From Nematopogon swammerdamellus (Eukaryota > Arthropoda > Insecta > Lepidoptera > Adelidae), in NCBI GenBank assembly GCA_946902875.1, contig OX336343.1, forward strand, positions 22,677,596-22,741,595: a DNA stretch of 64,000 bases, given 5' to 3'. The translations under genes were made by a program, and so were the position numbers. The notes under the pieces were generated by a model. The model was not told where the DNA came from, searched no databases, and saw nothing but the letters and a program-made list of their open reading frames with translations. This document shows, piece by piece, positions 32,227 to 43,030 of the stretch (the first letter of the stretch is position 1; each line of letters opens with the position of its first letter).

Positions 32227-32522
32227 TATGCAAGAATATGCTTCCCCAAGACGAGATTTACCCCTTAAAACTCCAAGATTAACGGTTATTTTTATCTGGA
32301 AATACCTCCCATCTTACGGTTCCTCACATCTAGATTTTCTTCACGTAATTAATGCCCTAGGTTAAACGCAACATGCACGCACGCAAGGCTTAATTAGCAT
32401 GCATTTGCTAATGCGTGCGTATACGCATGCAGTTCTTGGAGAAAACCATCCGCAACATTTCGTGGTCTGCCATTCGAAATCCATTACCGATTTACAAGAA
32501 TCGAGCCAATTACAAGAGACAG
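32227..32522. other. No feature seen
   Basis: Contains ATGCACGCACGC and ATGCGTGCGTATACGCATGC runs only. Confidence 0.5.
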
Positions 32523-32785
32523 AAAAAACCGGCCAAGTGCGAGTCGAACTCGCGCACCGAGGGTTCCGTATCGCCATGTCATGGTCAGCGCCACTCACGC
32601 CATCTATGGCGTGTTTTATGAAATGCTTCATATGAGTGACAATTCATGATTAGTTAAAAAAATGCTTCATACTCTTTTCGGTAGATGGCGCGCATACACT
32701 TTTTAGTTTCTTATATGGGGAGTGGGGACCCGCGTGAATTTTTAATTTTTTCTATTTTTATTGTTTTTTGTTATATCGGCCGTCG

Positions 32786-32928
32786 ATATGGGACGACGAC
32801 ATCAAGACCAAGTACGTCGGCGGAAAGCAGTGGTTCCGTACCGCTGAAGGCCGGGAGGACTGGAAGAAAATTGGAGAGGTGTATGCCCAGCAGTGGACGC
32901 TTACACGCTGACTGACTGAGTGACATAT
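32786..32928 (+). pseudogene. LINE tail (family F) nested in family A
   Basis: Encodes GGKQWFRTAEGREDWKKIGE-type residues and ends acgctgactgactgagtgac. Confidence 0.75.
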
Positions 32929-32946
32929 CCGCCGTAATAAATAAAT

Positions 32947-33645
32947 ACATCGGAATCCGCGGGGCACGAATGATTCAAGGTTGTTTAGTGATGGGACAAT
33001 GTATCCACAAATATCGAAAATCGATCGTTATTTTAGAATAATATGAAATAATGTCGATTATTAAAACTAAGAGTATTTCTATAGAAAATAAGATATAATA
33101 AACAAATGTTGTATTTACTTTGTAGGTACAATACAAATCTGTTCAAACCACAATATTAGTTTTATTAGTATGGAATAGAAAGAATTTAATTTTTTTTACC
33201 AACTTACACGTGTTACATCATAATGGTCATGAAGACTTTTTTGTTACTGTTATGAAACTGAATCGATTAGGTTATAAAAATCAACCACCTATTTTTTTAT
33301 TTAAATACCTACATAAAAAAATTTTTACTTAAAAAAAGCCCAAGGTCCAAAAGTTTTTATATAGGTTTTACTCCCTATATGATACAGAACCCCCCCTTAG
33401 CGTACTATGAACTAATTTTGAAAGACCTTATATAAATATGTATTATATTTACTTAATCGTTAACATAAAGTATACATGTTTATATAAGTACTGTAGGTAT
33501 ATAAGTATTCAGGTCTGAAATATGACATGAATAAAATACAATAAACAAATAAATATGAGTATCGATAACAGTGTCGATTGTTTTTTATTGATCGCCGTAG
33601 TCAATCCCTAACAAGGTCGTATTCGTGCCCCGCGGATTCCGATGT
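32947..33645. mobile_element. 699-bp MITE with perfect 25-bp TIRs
   Basis: Ends ACATCGGAATCCGCGGGG and complement, identical for 25 bp (32947-32971, 33621-33645). The inside is AT-rich and non-coding, with TATCGATA-like motifs near both ends. The flanks share aataaataa, which may be the target, but the duplication is not clean. Confidence 0.82.
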
Positions 33646-33736
33646 CTTCCGATGTGTTATTTAATAAATAACACATATTCTGTGACAACGGGCTACCTAT
33701 TATACAGCCCTCGGACAGACTGAACTACCGATCGGC

Positions 33737-33990
33737 ATACCTACACTGTAGGTCCCTTCCCTTGCCCCTTACTAGGTGATAAATTGTAACCGACTGGGTT
33801 GATACCACCGTGCTGGATTTAAGATGGCCGCATGGCAGCCTCGGTTGTGTTCTCTAGTCCAGTCCAGTATAGCCAGCAATCCAGGGAAGTCTCCGGTATG
33901 GCACCTACCTTCTCGGAGGTGATATTGGCTGGATAGAGCATGCGCTTTGGCCTCTCTTGACTCAGCCACCCATATCGGATTACATAAAAA
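33737..33990 (+). repeat. SINE family B, 3' part, nested in family A
   Basis: Starts with the cactgtaggtcccttccc block and ends gattacataaaaaaa; the tRNA-like head is absent. Confidence 0.83.
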
Positions 33991-34064
33991 AAAGACAGAC
34001 AAACAGACAGACAGACGGCGCAGGCTTAGTAATAGGGTGCCCGTACGACGGATACGGAACCCTA

Positions 34065-34141
34065 AAAAAACGTTTTCACGTCCGTGTTCGTCTCGGTCGC
34101 GGGTGAGCGCGGCGCATTCTTGAAACCCGACAAGTGTACCG
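34065..34141 (+). other. Weak candidate exon ending in a splice donor
   Basis: A short GC-rich piece ends gtgtaccg with gtaagtatg at 34142, close to the donor consensus. There is no ATG. It could be a 5' UTR exon or chance. Confidence 0.2.
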
Positions 34142-34502
34142 GTAAGTATGTGAAATTGTCACAATACGGGTACATTGTTCCAACCGGTTCCAACATTTTT
34201 TTTTCGTGGAATACGGTTTTTATCTATGGTAACTAGTGTTTAGCTACCTGGAAGTGTCGATACGTTTTACATTTAACGAGGGCCCTCGGTAGTAACAATC
34301 GCTACCTACTTCCGCTTACATTGTAATTATTTATTCATTTGTGGGTGTGGGGGGGACATTTCTGAGAACCAATGTAAATAAAATATGCCTTTCATTTCCG
34401 TAAAGCGAACTTTCTGATTATCATTTCAAAATTTAACTTCCAATAATGTATTAACAGTTCTTCGTAGGCGTTTCACAATCATCAATACTAACAATAAATC
34501 AG
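34142..34502. other. No feature seen
   Basis: Unique-looking AT-rich sequence. Confidence 0.5.
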
Positions 34503-34922
34503 TAAGGGATGGTCTGGTCATTTGAGTAGGTAAGTTACTTTGTTTTATCTGATACTGCGTTTGTAGACTCTATGTATGATACTAAAATTAAATGGTCTAT
34601 TTTTTTAGAAATATTTTCTGTATTTTTCTGAATTCGATGAAAGTTAGTAGAAGGACATTTAACTACACGTGACACAGGATAGGTTAATTAAAATTCAGTT
34701 CCGGTTACGCTAAGATGTGGCTCTCATACAAACTGATTTGTTCCGCGCGCCGAAATAAAGGTACGGTAGCGGGCATCGCCTTTATATAAATAGTTGATTA
34801 CTTTCATGGAGAAGTTTTATTCTCGGTTTTATTGCTTACTTGATCGTAGCTCGGCCTTCTTTCTTGCTTTATTCTTTTTAAATACGAATTTCACGCGAGC
34901 GAAGCCGCTGGCAAAAGCTGGA
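34503..34922 (+). repeat. Repeat family J, forward copy
   Basis: Starts agtaagggatggtctgg, includes gcgtttgtagactctatg and gtgacacaggataggtt, and ends tcacgcgagcgaagccg. The reverse copy is at 39380-39747. The last 35 bp are shared with family I. Confidence 0.72.
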
Positions 34923-35052
34923 AAAGTAATAAAGTTGCCATCAAGTTTAAAATATATGAATGGGTAATTTTTAATTTTTTATCTACAGGTTTACTACAGA
35001 ACTACCTATCTTATAGAAGAATTCAAAATAATCACGAACATACGTGCATTTG

Positions 35053-35455
35053 TCAGCCTCGGTAGCTCAGTGGTGCGGTCGGTCGGATCATAAGCGTACC
35101 TGGGCGCGGTCAGTGGATGGATGGGTGACCGCTCGATAGTTGGAGGCTGACTTTGGTTCGGATTCCACGTAAACCTGTAGGTCCCTCCCTTCCCTTATTT
35201 CTTACCTTACTAGGTGGTAGGGTTTAATCCGCCCGGGTTGGTTGGTACCACTGCACTGAATGAAAGGTCGGTGAAAACGGCTATTTAAATGGGTTCGTGT
35301 TTCCGTCCAGTCAGTGTAGCCGGCACGACCGAAAGGAAGCACTGACATGGCACCTAGTTCACCAAGGTGTTATGGGCTGACATCACGGATGTTGTCGGTG
35401 ATGTAGCCAACCGTGTCAGTTTCCAAAAAAAAATAAAAAATAAAATAAAAAAGTT
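35053..35455 (+). repeat. SINE family C, full length
   Basis: Head tcagcctcggtagctcag, B-box region tttggttcggattcc, 3' end gatgtagccaaccgtg and an A-rich tail. Confidence 0.87.
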
Positions 35456-35539
35456 TTCCATACCATCTGAGCCTAACTTTTGAGGAAAAGAGAACTTTAA
35501 TATTGTCAAAGAACCCAATTACTTCCTCTCGTATGTGCA

Positions 35540-35725
35540 ACAAAAATTCGTTTTTATTATTATACCCTGCCCCAAGGATTCGAGTAAGCAGAAATACTCG
35601 CCCTTTCTACCGCAAAACAAAGTAAAAATCGATTATCTCGGCTCTCGTCCTCGCTCGGCCTTACCGAGAATTAATTTATTTGAAGCGGGTCCCGCCTTGC
35701 TCCCCGACAATGGCGGATGAGGCAG
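35540..35725 (+). other. Candidate host first coding exon (ATG plus splice donor)
   Basis: A repeat-free stretch leads to cgacaATGGCGGATGAGGCAG (ATG at 35710) with gtaagg at 35726. The coding part would be MADEA plus one base, phase 1. The start context (acaATGG) and donor are both good and lie 16 bp apart, as in many first exons. A 61-codon ORF overlaps in another frame and is not favoured. No second exon is found downstream within the window, so this is inference. Confidence 0.35.
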
Positions 35726-36370
35726 GTAAGGTAAGAGTGCGCTTACACGCGGCCGGTTACATCACGATTCCCATCACGATTCCTCCGTCCTTGTTCGGTT
35801 CACATCGAACCGGTGCGTGGAGCAGCATTGAGTAGTATTTTTTTAAATGGAACAAAATGGCTAAACGGATGAAGAAATTATTCGAGAGTGCACAAAATTC
35901 AGAACAAACTTACGAGTTGGTCTTAAATAAATTTCCTTGACGAGTAACTAGAAAAATAAAGGTACAACATACTTATGTATGTGAGCAGACGTAAACATAA
36001 AGGCGTGGGCAGAAAGTACAAAAACCGCATCTCTGCAGGGAAACCTCCTAAAAAGATGTGCCTAACGCTCGATAATTTTGTTATTGATAACTTGTTGATT
36101 CGCCTAATGTTAAAAGTTTGATGATTACATTGTCGTATTTTTTTAATTACATTATCTTTACTATGCAATTCAAATTATTTTTATTTCCTAATAAGTAGCA
36201 TGATATTCATCCTTTCTTTAATCTTCGCTCGTTTACATAGAAGTCCTTGCCGAGCGTATTCTGTTAAACCTAAAAGCCAAATTTAAGTCTGAGTAGCGCT
36301 AGGAAGGAATTCATATGCATAACCACTGAATTTAGAACTCAAGCCTAGTTCTCAATTCAGTGTGCATAAC
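35726..36370. other. No feature seen
   Basis: AT-rich; the minus ORF 35923-36168 has no domain. Confidence 0.45.
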
Positions 36371-36535
36371 GCTAGTATTGCGTTTGTAATGCCTCCCGCA
36401 TTACAGAACTAAAACAGGGTAGGCTAATCTGAGTAGCGGAGCGGTGGGAATTTATATCCATTACTCTAGCTAGTATTGCGTTTGTAAGTAAAACCTCCCG
36501 CATTACAGAACTAAAAGTAGGGTAGCATTTAATCC
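36371..36535. repeat. Short tandem duplication, about 98-bp spacing
   Basis: gctagtattgcgtttgtaa plus cctcccgcattacagaac occurs at 36371 and 36469. A third, weaker cctcccgcagttcagaa is at 36563. tctgagtagcg also occurs twice (36291, 36428). Confidence 0.75.
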
Positions 36536-37312
36536 ATCAAACTGCGCGCTCAATCGCTTAAACCCTCCCGCAGTTCAGAAGTACTGAGGTTCTGGATACT
36601 GGAAGGTTTCCATAATCGCGGCGGCCACGGCCTCGCGGCCCAAGGGGCCTCGCGCCTCGAAAGTTCATGCAGCGGAAATCCATTTCGACAGTGAAAATCG
36701 ATAAAATCCATCCTCTAGCTAGACTCTAGTGCCCCCAGAGAGGGCCTCGCAAAATGCATCTTGCCCACATCAAATTTAGGTCTTGGCCCGCCACTACCTC
36801 TCTGTGATGGAACTGTGATGGAAGCAGCCGCATGTAGTCCCAGCCTTAAGGCTGTGCGGCCGAGAGGCGGGCATGAGGTGAATTCGTGGAAGCACGTTGT
36901 CATGGAACGCGTCAAGTCTTGAGACTTTTTTTTCTCATTCTGTCATGGTAGTACAGTCGAGTTGCAGGACCCCGAGGGAACATCTTTAATTCTTTGAATT
37001 TATAGACAGCTGCGAAATGACAATTTATTTTACAATAAAGCTTGCTCTAGGAAGAGGACTCAATTCAAACATTTAAAAACACAATCATAAGCTGATAATA
37101 TATAACCATTTCCTCGCGATGTCTTTTTGCATTTTTACTGTAATGTAAACCACTTTTTTGCGGTGCAAAATGTGGGGCTTGGTCGAATGAAATTTCTTCC
37201 GGTCAATCTTGTGGACAACCTCCCGTTAGCATTGCTAGCTTATGCATTTCCTCTGCGTTTTCCTTCACCGTAATGAGGGCATCGTTGCCTCATACATAAT
37301 TTATTATTATGC
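36536..37312. other. No gene supported; probable unclassified repeat at 36600-36910
   Basis: The minus strand of 36715-36850 reads GGPRPKFDVGKMHFARPSLG, which I associate with repetitive moth DNA, but I cannot name the element. Confidence 0.35.
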
Positions 37313-37690
37313 TTTTTTTTATGGAAACTGACACGGTTGGCTACATCACCTACAACATCCGTGATGTCAGCCCATAACACCGGGTGACCTACGTGCCATG
37401 CCAGTGCTTCCCTTCGGCCGTGCCGGCTACACTGAACTGGACGGAAAACACGAAATATTTACATAGTCGTTTTGACCGACGTTTCACTCACTGCGGTGGT
37501 ACTAACCCGGGATGGATAGAACCTACCACCTAGTAAGGTAAGAAGGAAAGGGACCTACAGTTTTACGTGGAATCCGAACGACGGTCAGCCTTCAACGGTC
37601 GAGCTGGCGGTCACCCATGAAAGCTGACCGCAGGTGTGCTTAACAACATTACAGTCGACCGACCGCACCACTGGGCTACCGAGGCTGACA
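37313..37690 (-). repeat. SINE family C, full length
   Basis: Reverse copy from ttatggaaactgacacgg to gctaccgaggctgaca. Confidence 0.87.
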
Positions 37691-37914
37691 CAATATGTTC
37701 TAAATAATTTCCGTCGCACAAAGACTGCCGGACGGAACCCTTGTCGTAAATTCTGTTCTGCGGAGCAAAATTCAGAGAATCCGCCTCACAATTTTCTCCT
37801 TTGTGATTCAATTCGTACCTACATGCAATAACCGTGCCAGAGACCAAGTCAACTAAATTATAACTTGTATAGTTTCACCTATAATTTTATTTCCGGACTA
37901 AATTAATGTTATTA

Positions 37915-38075
37915 CATCAGAGCGGCAGTTGGCGCATGGGTCTGGGCGTCGACTTCTATTGCGCGAAGTCCGAGGTTCAGATCCGGTCGGCGTGCACCGA
38001 TGAGTTTTTTTCCTGATTTGAAATTGGTCCATACGCATATTTCCAAAGTCCGCTGCGGTAGTGACGCGAAAGCCT
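37915..38075 (+). repeat. SINE B-like copy, variant and 3'-truncated
   Basis: A box-like tggcgcatgggtctggg and B box gaggttcagatccggtc, then gatgagtttttttcctga. Body ends after about 150 bp. Confidence 0.65.
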
Positions 38076-38380
38076 TTTTAACCGACTTAAAAAAAAGGAG
38101 GTTATCAATTCGACGCGTATGTATGTAATATTATTGGAACTGCAATATCACATATGATAATATATTAGGGCTTCTAAACAAATATACAAAATTGTATAGG
38201 TGTATGTACGATTACCACGCATTTCTCAGAAACTATTAATCGGATATTGAGACCATTCTTATTGGCTTACATTTACTTCAACGAGCAGCAGCGCTCTGCA
38301 CTCACGCACACATATAGCCGAGCGCGCACACACGCGCATTCATTCAACAGTGACGCTTCTGGTTACGTTGGTAATATAAA

Positions 38381-39021
38381 GGATGTTCGGCACATCGACC
38401 GAAAAAATTTTTTTGTAGGTAAGTGGGGTCATTTGCAACGTTTTCACCCATGATACCTTTTGTCAGATGTCACGTGGTATCGAGATACGATTTTTCTTTC
38501 TTTATTTTTGAAAATTACCAAAATCCCAAAACCCTTGTAACAATTTTTTTTATGTTTGATCAGCACGGTGTGAATTTATTTGTATGACATGTGGTATACC
38601 GTTGGAAAGGGCGTAAACTACTACTAACTAACTACTTTTTAAAAGAAAATGAAGCTATCAAATGGCTGTTACTTTTTTTTTAAATGAATTAAGATATTAA
38701 GATTCCGTCATATTTTTACTCGTTCTCGGGACTTTGGGAGGTCATAAGACCTTTTCATGGTATTAACTTCATAAAATAATATTTTTTTCTAGAACAAGGA
38801 TACATCGTGAAATTCAATAAATTTTATTTAGTGCTGATACAATTATAAACAAAAAAGTTACAAGGGTTTAAAGCTGGGATTTTGGTAATTTTCAAAAATA
38901 AAGGAAAAAAAATCGTATCTCGATACCACGTGGCATCTGACAAAAGGTATCATGGGTGAAAACGTCGCAAATGACCCCACTTACCTACAAAACAAATTTT
39001 TCGGTCGATGTGCCGAACATC
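38381..39021. mobile_element. 640-bp MITE with TIRs of about 190 bp
   Basis: Both ends read GGATGTTCGGCACATCGACC inward, and similarity continues for about 190 bp (38381-38570 and 38832-39021) with few mismatches. atata[a/c]a precedes the end on both sides. No ORF. The high arm identity suggests recent activity or gene conversion. Confidence 0.85.
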
Positions 39022-39379
39022 CTGTATATTCGGTGCCTCTCTGGTCCCCGAGCACAGTCACCCCATACATGAAGCGTTAACTCGAAATCCTGACCTCCAG
39101 TACCTACGCGATGACTTGTCTCAGCGGGTGCATTACGAATAAAATTTATCAGTAAAGACATGAGATCATCGAAAAATGACTTAAGTATACAGACGCTCCA
39201 AGAACTGACGATCCCGAGCTGTCTGCTAAACTGAGATAAAATAACAAGCCTCAAGAGCATTTGCAAATATATTATATAGTTACGTCACCTGACATATGAT
39301 ACGATAACAGTGTAGCCAAAGCGGAAATAACACTGCCAACGCGCAGTCGATAGCATAGTAGGAGCATAGTTTGTTTTTG

Positions 39380-39747
39380 TACACTGGCTTTTGTCCGTGG
39401 CTTCGATCGCGTGAAATTCGTATTTAGAAAGAAGAAAGTAAGTAAGCCCGCTACCATACATTTATTCTACATCTTAGCGTAATCGGATAGGAACTGAATT
39501 TTATTTAGCCTATCCTGTGTCACGTTTAGTTAAATATGCTTGTACCTACTAAGTTTCATCGAATTCGGATGATCGGTTTAAGAGTTAAGGAGGAACATAC
39601 ATACGTACATACATACATACATAGAGAAAAGATTAAAAAAAAAATCAATTTAGTTTTAAGTAGTATCATACTCTTACATAGAGTCTACAAACGCAATATC
39701 TCATAAAACAAAATAACTTACTCCATGACCATCCCTTACAGGTTTAT
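39380..39747 (-). repeat. Repeat family J, reverse copy
   Basis: Complement of the 34503 copy: gcttttgtccgtggcttc at the left, then taaactaaacgtgac-type blocks, and gaccatcccttac at the right. A (ACAT)n run lies inside (39597-39622). Confidence 0.72.
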
Positions 39748-39769
39748 TATTACTTTTTATTACAAACAT

Positions 39770-39905
39770 AGCTAAGAACCATCCCGATTAAACCAGCTTT
39801 CTAGTAAAAAAAAAACCGCATCCAAATCGGTCCATCCGTTTGGGAGCTTCGATGCCACAGACAGACACACCGATCCACCGTATTGGACGTACTTAAAGAC
39901 GACTT
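39770..39905 (-). repeat. Repeat family H, reverse copy
   Basis: agctaagaaccatcccg, aaccgcatccaaatcgg, ccgtttgggagcttcgatg, cacagacagacacacc. The forward copy is at 46517-46680. Confidence 0.72.
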
Positions 39906-40292
39906 AACGTGACCTAAGTAAGGTTTTAGAAAACAATTAAATTCGTTCTGTTAATAAGTTGAAGTAAACGTAAGCCAATAAAAAAAGAATGGTCAGAATT
40001 CGATTAATAGTGAAATGCGTGGACTAACATACATAGATACACACATACATACATACATACACTTATGAAATTTGGCACACCTGTTTAGAATCCCACATAG
40101 ACTAACATATACGAATATTGTGCAGTACAATATTAGGTACATACATACGTGTCGAATTGATAACCTCCTTTTTTTGAAGAAGTCGATCAAACAATTATAC
40201 AACATTACAATACAATACAATTAAAAACGGAATTTTTTGCTTTCGCTGAAAATTCATCCTACCTACTCCAAATTTCAACCCGAAGCAGTACC

Positions 40293-42650
40293 TTGTTTGG
40301 ACCCACAGAACACACCGAAGTAATCTTGTATGTAATGGGAAGGAAACCGGTACACCGCACCATCGCAGTGTCCGCACGTGTCACTGCAATCAGTGATCAC
40401 GACGGCCAGCTCGCCTGTCTCAGGGAGAGCTCTCTGCAGGCCGGTCGCGAACCTCCTGCCTCTGTACAGCGGAGGCTTCGTACACCCGGCAGAGTGAGCC
40501 AGTATTGCGAAGCGATCGAATTATATGACCGGAGTAAAATAGTATGTAACAGTAATTATTCAATTGAAGTTAAGTTTGAAAAGTTTATAAATGTATTAAC
40601 CTATTATATAAATATGTATTTTCCCATGAAAATGTCAAAAAGTAGAAATAAGAAAAACGAATACTGGATGAATGACGACATATTATCACTAAAGACAAAA
40701 CTCTGTCACACATTTGAAATGAAAAAACAATTCCCTGATAGAGACGTTTTAAAAAAATGTATTGAGAAGTACAAGACAGCTATAGATATAATGTCTTGGC
40801 AAAGTCGTAGAGATTGCATCGAGTCAAGGATTATGAATAGTAATAATCCTAAAAAAGAGATATGGCGAGTGATTAAAGATGAAACCAACAGAGGGCAGTG
40901 CAGGGAAGATGGTATTCACAAGCTTATAACCTCAGACGGAGATGATGTTCCTATTGAAAACATTCCTGAATGTATGAACATGCACTTCCTGAATATCGGA
41001 AGTAAGCTAACAGCCCTGAATCCAGCTTCTCCAAGCAAAGCATTGTCCCTAATGGTAGACATTCCCAGTCTTGATGCCGACCAAACCTTTTGCCTACCCT
41101 ATGTCATACCTGAAAAAATTTCAAAATTAATACGTGACAAATTATCTAAAAAAAGCAGTCTTGATATTTTTGAGTTGTCGGGAGAGTTGATTGCCAAATG
41201 TTCAAATAGTTTGTCGCCATACATATCAGTATTGGTTAACCAAATGTTTGAAGAGGGTACCTATCCTAATGTACTAAAACAGACCCGTGTATGTCCCATT
41301 TATAAAGGAGCCGGCGAAAGAGCTGACCCAAATAACTATAGGCCTATAAGTTTAGTGCCAGCACTATCTAAAATCATAGAATCTGTTATATCTGACTCTG
41401 TAATTAAGCATCTTGAGGATAATAAACTTCTTTCTCCCAACCAATACGCATACCGTAAAGATCACTCCACAAAATCAGCTGGCATGAAGCTAGTAGGAGA
41501 GATAATAAAAGATATAGACAAGAGGAACAAGGTTGCAGGTATATTCTGCGACTTGTCGAAAGCATTCGATGTCGTAGACCACAACCTCCTCTTGCACAAA
41601 TTGGAAAAATATGGAGTAAGTGATAAACCACATGAATTGCTAAAGTCATTTTTAACAGATCGAAGACAGGTCACTGAGGTCACTTTAAAAGGAAACAAAA
41701 AAAGTTCCGAGCCAGGTAAAATTAAAATGGGTATTCCACAGGGTTCTGCATTAGGTAATACATTATTTTTAGTATTTATTAATGACTTAGCCTTGATTAA
41801 AATAGATGGTGTTTTAATACTTTTTGCCGATGACACTAGTATAATAGTCTTTGCTGAATCCATGCATGAACTGGAAATAAAATTAAATATGGTAGTAGGA
41901 AAAATATCGGAATGGTTTGCTGTGAACGGACTGATACTAAATACATCGAAGACCAACTATATGGTATTTTCCGGACGAAACTGTGGTCCCCGTGAGCTCT
42001 CTATTTCGAATTCATCCGGCTCTATTGGCTCCCAGTCATGTATACGATTTTTAGGGTTCTATATTGACCCAACTCTAAGTTGGAAAAGTCACATAGACAA
42101 ACTATGTGACAGGATGGCTAGAGGTATTTACGCACTAAGAGAGTTACGCCGCTTGATCAGTCCGGAGGCTTTGAGACAGTCCTACTATGCGTACGTACAC
42201 TCATTACTGTCGTATGGTGTAATCCTGTGGGGTAACTCAACCGATGCTGAAAGAGTGCTAATACTGCAAAAACGAGCGATAAGGGTATTAGCCAGTGTAC
42301 CGCGAACAACATCTTGTAGAGACTTTTTCAAATCCTTTGGTATATTAACTGTGTACTCTCTATATATATATGAAGTAGTGGTATATGTACGCAAAAACAT
42401 GAATTCTTTTGAGTCAAATGGCGCAAGCCATAATTATAACACACGTAACTCAGAGCGTTTAAAATCTGTTGCGCATAAATCGGCGATGGCTGAAAAAGAC
42501 CCTGACGTGATTGGACCCAAATTGTACGAAAATGTTCCTGATACAATAAAATCAATAAATAGTGACAATGTGTTCCAGAGTCAACTGAAAATATTTCTCT
42601 TAGACAATCCATTTTATAAGTTAAGTGAATTTTTTTCATACTGTAAATAA
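40293..42650 (+). CDS. Non-LTR retrotransposon ORF2, reverse transcriptase intact, 5'-truncated
   Basis: 785 codons without a stop. The N-terminus keeps the end of an endonuclease-type domain (AISDHDGQL near 40400); the rest of the endonuclease is missing and the first codon used is TTG, so the original start lies upstream and is lost. The reverse transcriptase shows NNYRPISLVP, CDLSKAFDVVDH (motif A), KMGIPQGSALG (motif B) and LFADDTS (motif C, about 41822-41840), then a thumb region and a YNTRN block near the C-terminus, ending LSEFFSYCK. The pattern fits jockey/CR1-group LINEs. It would copy its RNA by target-primed reverse transcription, but the lost endonuclease makes this copy non-autonomous. 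The open frame indicates a recent insertion. Confidence 0.93.
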   Translation: MFGPTEHTEVILYVMGRKPVHRTIAVSARVTAISDHDGQLACLRESSLQAGREPPASVQRRLRTPGRVSQYCEAIELYDRSKIVCNSNYSIEVKFEKFINVLTYYINMYFPMKMSKSRNKKNEYWMNDDILSLKTKLCHTFEMKKQFPDRDVLKKCIEKYKTAIDIMSWQSRRDCIESRIMNSNNPKKEIWRVIKDETNRGQCREDGIHKLITSDGDDVPIENIPECMNMHFLNIGSKLTALNPASPSKALSLMVDIPSLDADQTFCLPYVIPEKISKLIRDKLSKKSSLDIFELSGELIAKCSNSLSPYISVLVNQMFEEGTYPNVLKQTRVCPIYKGAGERADPNNYRPISLVPALSKIIESVISDSVIKHLEDNKLLSPNQYAYRKDHSTKSAGMKLVGEIIKDIDKRNKVAGIFCDLSKAFDVVDHNLLLHKLEKYGVSDKPHELLKSFLTDRRQVTEVTLKGNKKSSEPGKIKMGIPQGSALGNTLFLVFINDLALIKIDGVLILFADDTSIIVFAESMHELEIKLNMVVGKISEWFAVNGLILNTSKTNYMVFSGRNCGPRELSISNSSGSIGSQSCIRFLGFYIDPTLSWKSHIDKLCDRMARGIYALRELRRLISPEALRQSYYAYVHSLLSYGVILWGNSTDAERVLILQKRAIRVLASVPRTTSCRDFFKSFGILTVYSLYIYEVVVYVRKNMNSFESNGASHNYNTRNSERLKSVAHKSAMAEKDPDVIGPKLYENVPDTIKSINSDNVFQSQLKIFLLDNPFYKLSEFFSYCK

Positions 42651-43030
42651 AAATTCTGCTGATTTTGATAATTCAAATTGTTTATATGCATAAACACAAA
42701 TTTTATTAATAACTTGACTGAACCCTATGTTCTTTGTTTTGTATTTTATTGTCTTTTTTAATGGGTATATTTTTGACTTAGTATTTTAAATTTTTTGCTT
42801 AGATATAGTATGTTATATTTAACATAATGAAAACTTAGTATGTAAGTTATATTTAAAAAAAGCTCTGTAAGGTTTCTTACCCGATTCTTCCTTATAGATT
42901 GCACTACTGAACGGGACATCATAAAAAATGATGACGAACCATACTGAATATGCATATGTCTCAATGTAATATTGTTATTGTTGTGTGTTCTTTATGGCGA
43001 AATAAATATCTGAATCTGAATCTGAATCAT
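42651..43030 (+). other. 3' UTR of the LINE, with a (TGAATC)n tail
   Basis: Ends aataaatatctgaatctg with further ctgaat units to 43028. This combined AATAAA-like signal and hexamer repeat is typical for LINE 3' ends in this group and marks the 3' insertion boundary. Confidence 0.82.

Larger units (their letters stand above)
32523..34064 (+). repeat. Family A repeat split by three insertions
   Basis: The A sequence starts aaaccggccaagtgcgag, breaks near 32780 (gttatatcgg), resumes around 32930-32946, breaks at the MITE, resumes at about 33660 (aataaataacacatattc), breaks again near 33718 and ends gacagacggcgcagg to gatacggaaccctaaa. The pieces are collinear with the copy at 6172-6588. Confidence 0.85.
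38081..40190. repeat. Region framed by an inverted aaccgactt...ggaggttatcaattcg repeat
   Basis: accgacttaaaaaaaaggaggttatcaattcgacg occurs at the left and its complement at 40138-40190. Between them lie a long-TIR MITE and families J and H. It may be one composite element or two unrelated copies of the same repeat in opposite orientation. Confidence 0.45.

Noticed and set aside
41404..41956. Minus-strand ORFs of 81 and 164 codons in the LINE
   Set aside because: Antisense shadows of the reverse transcriptase frame.
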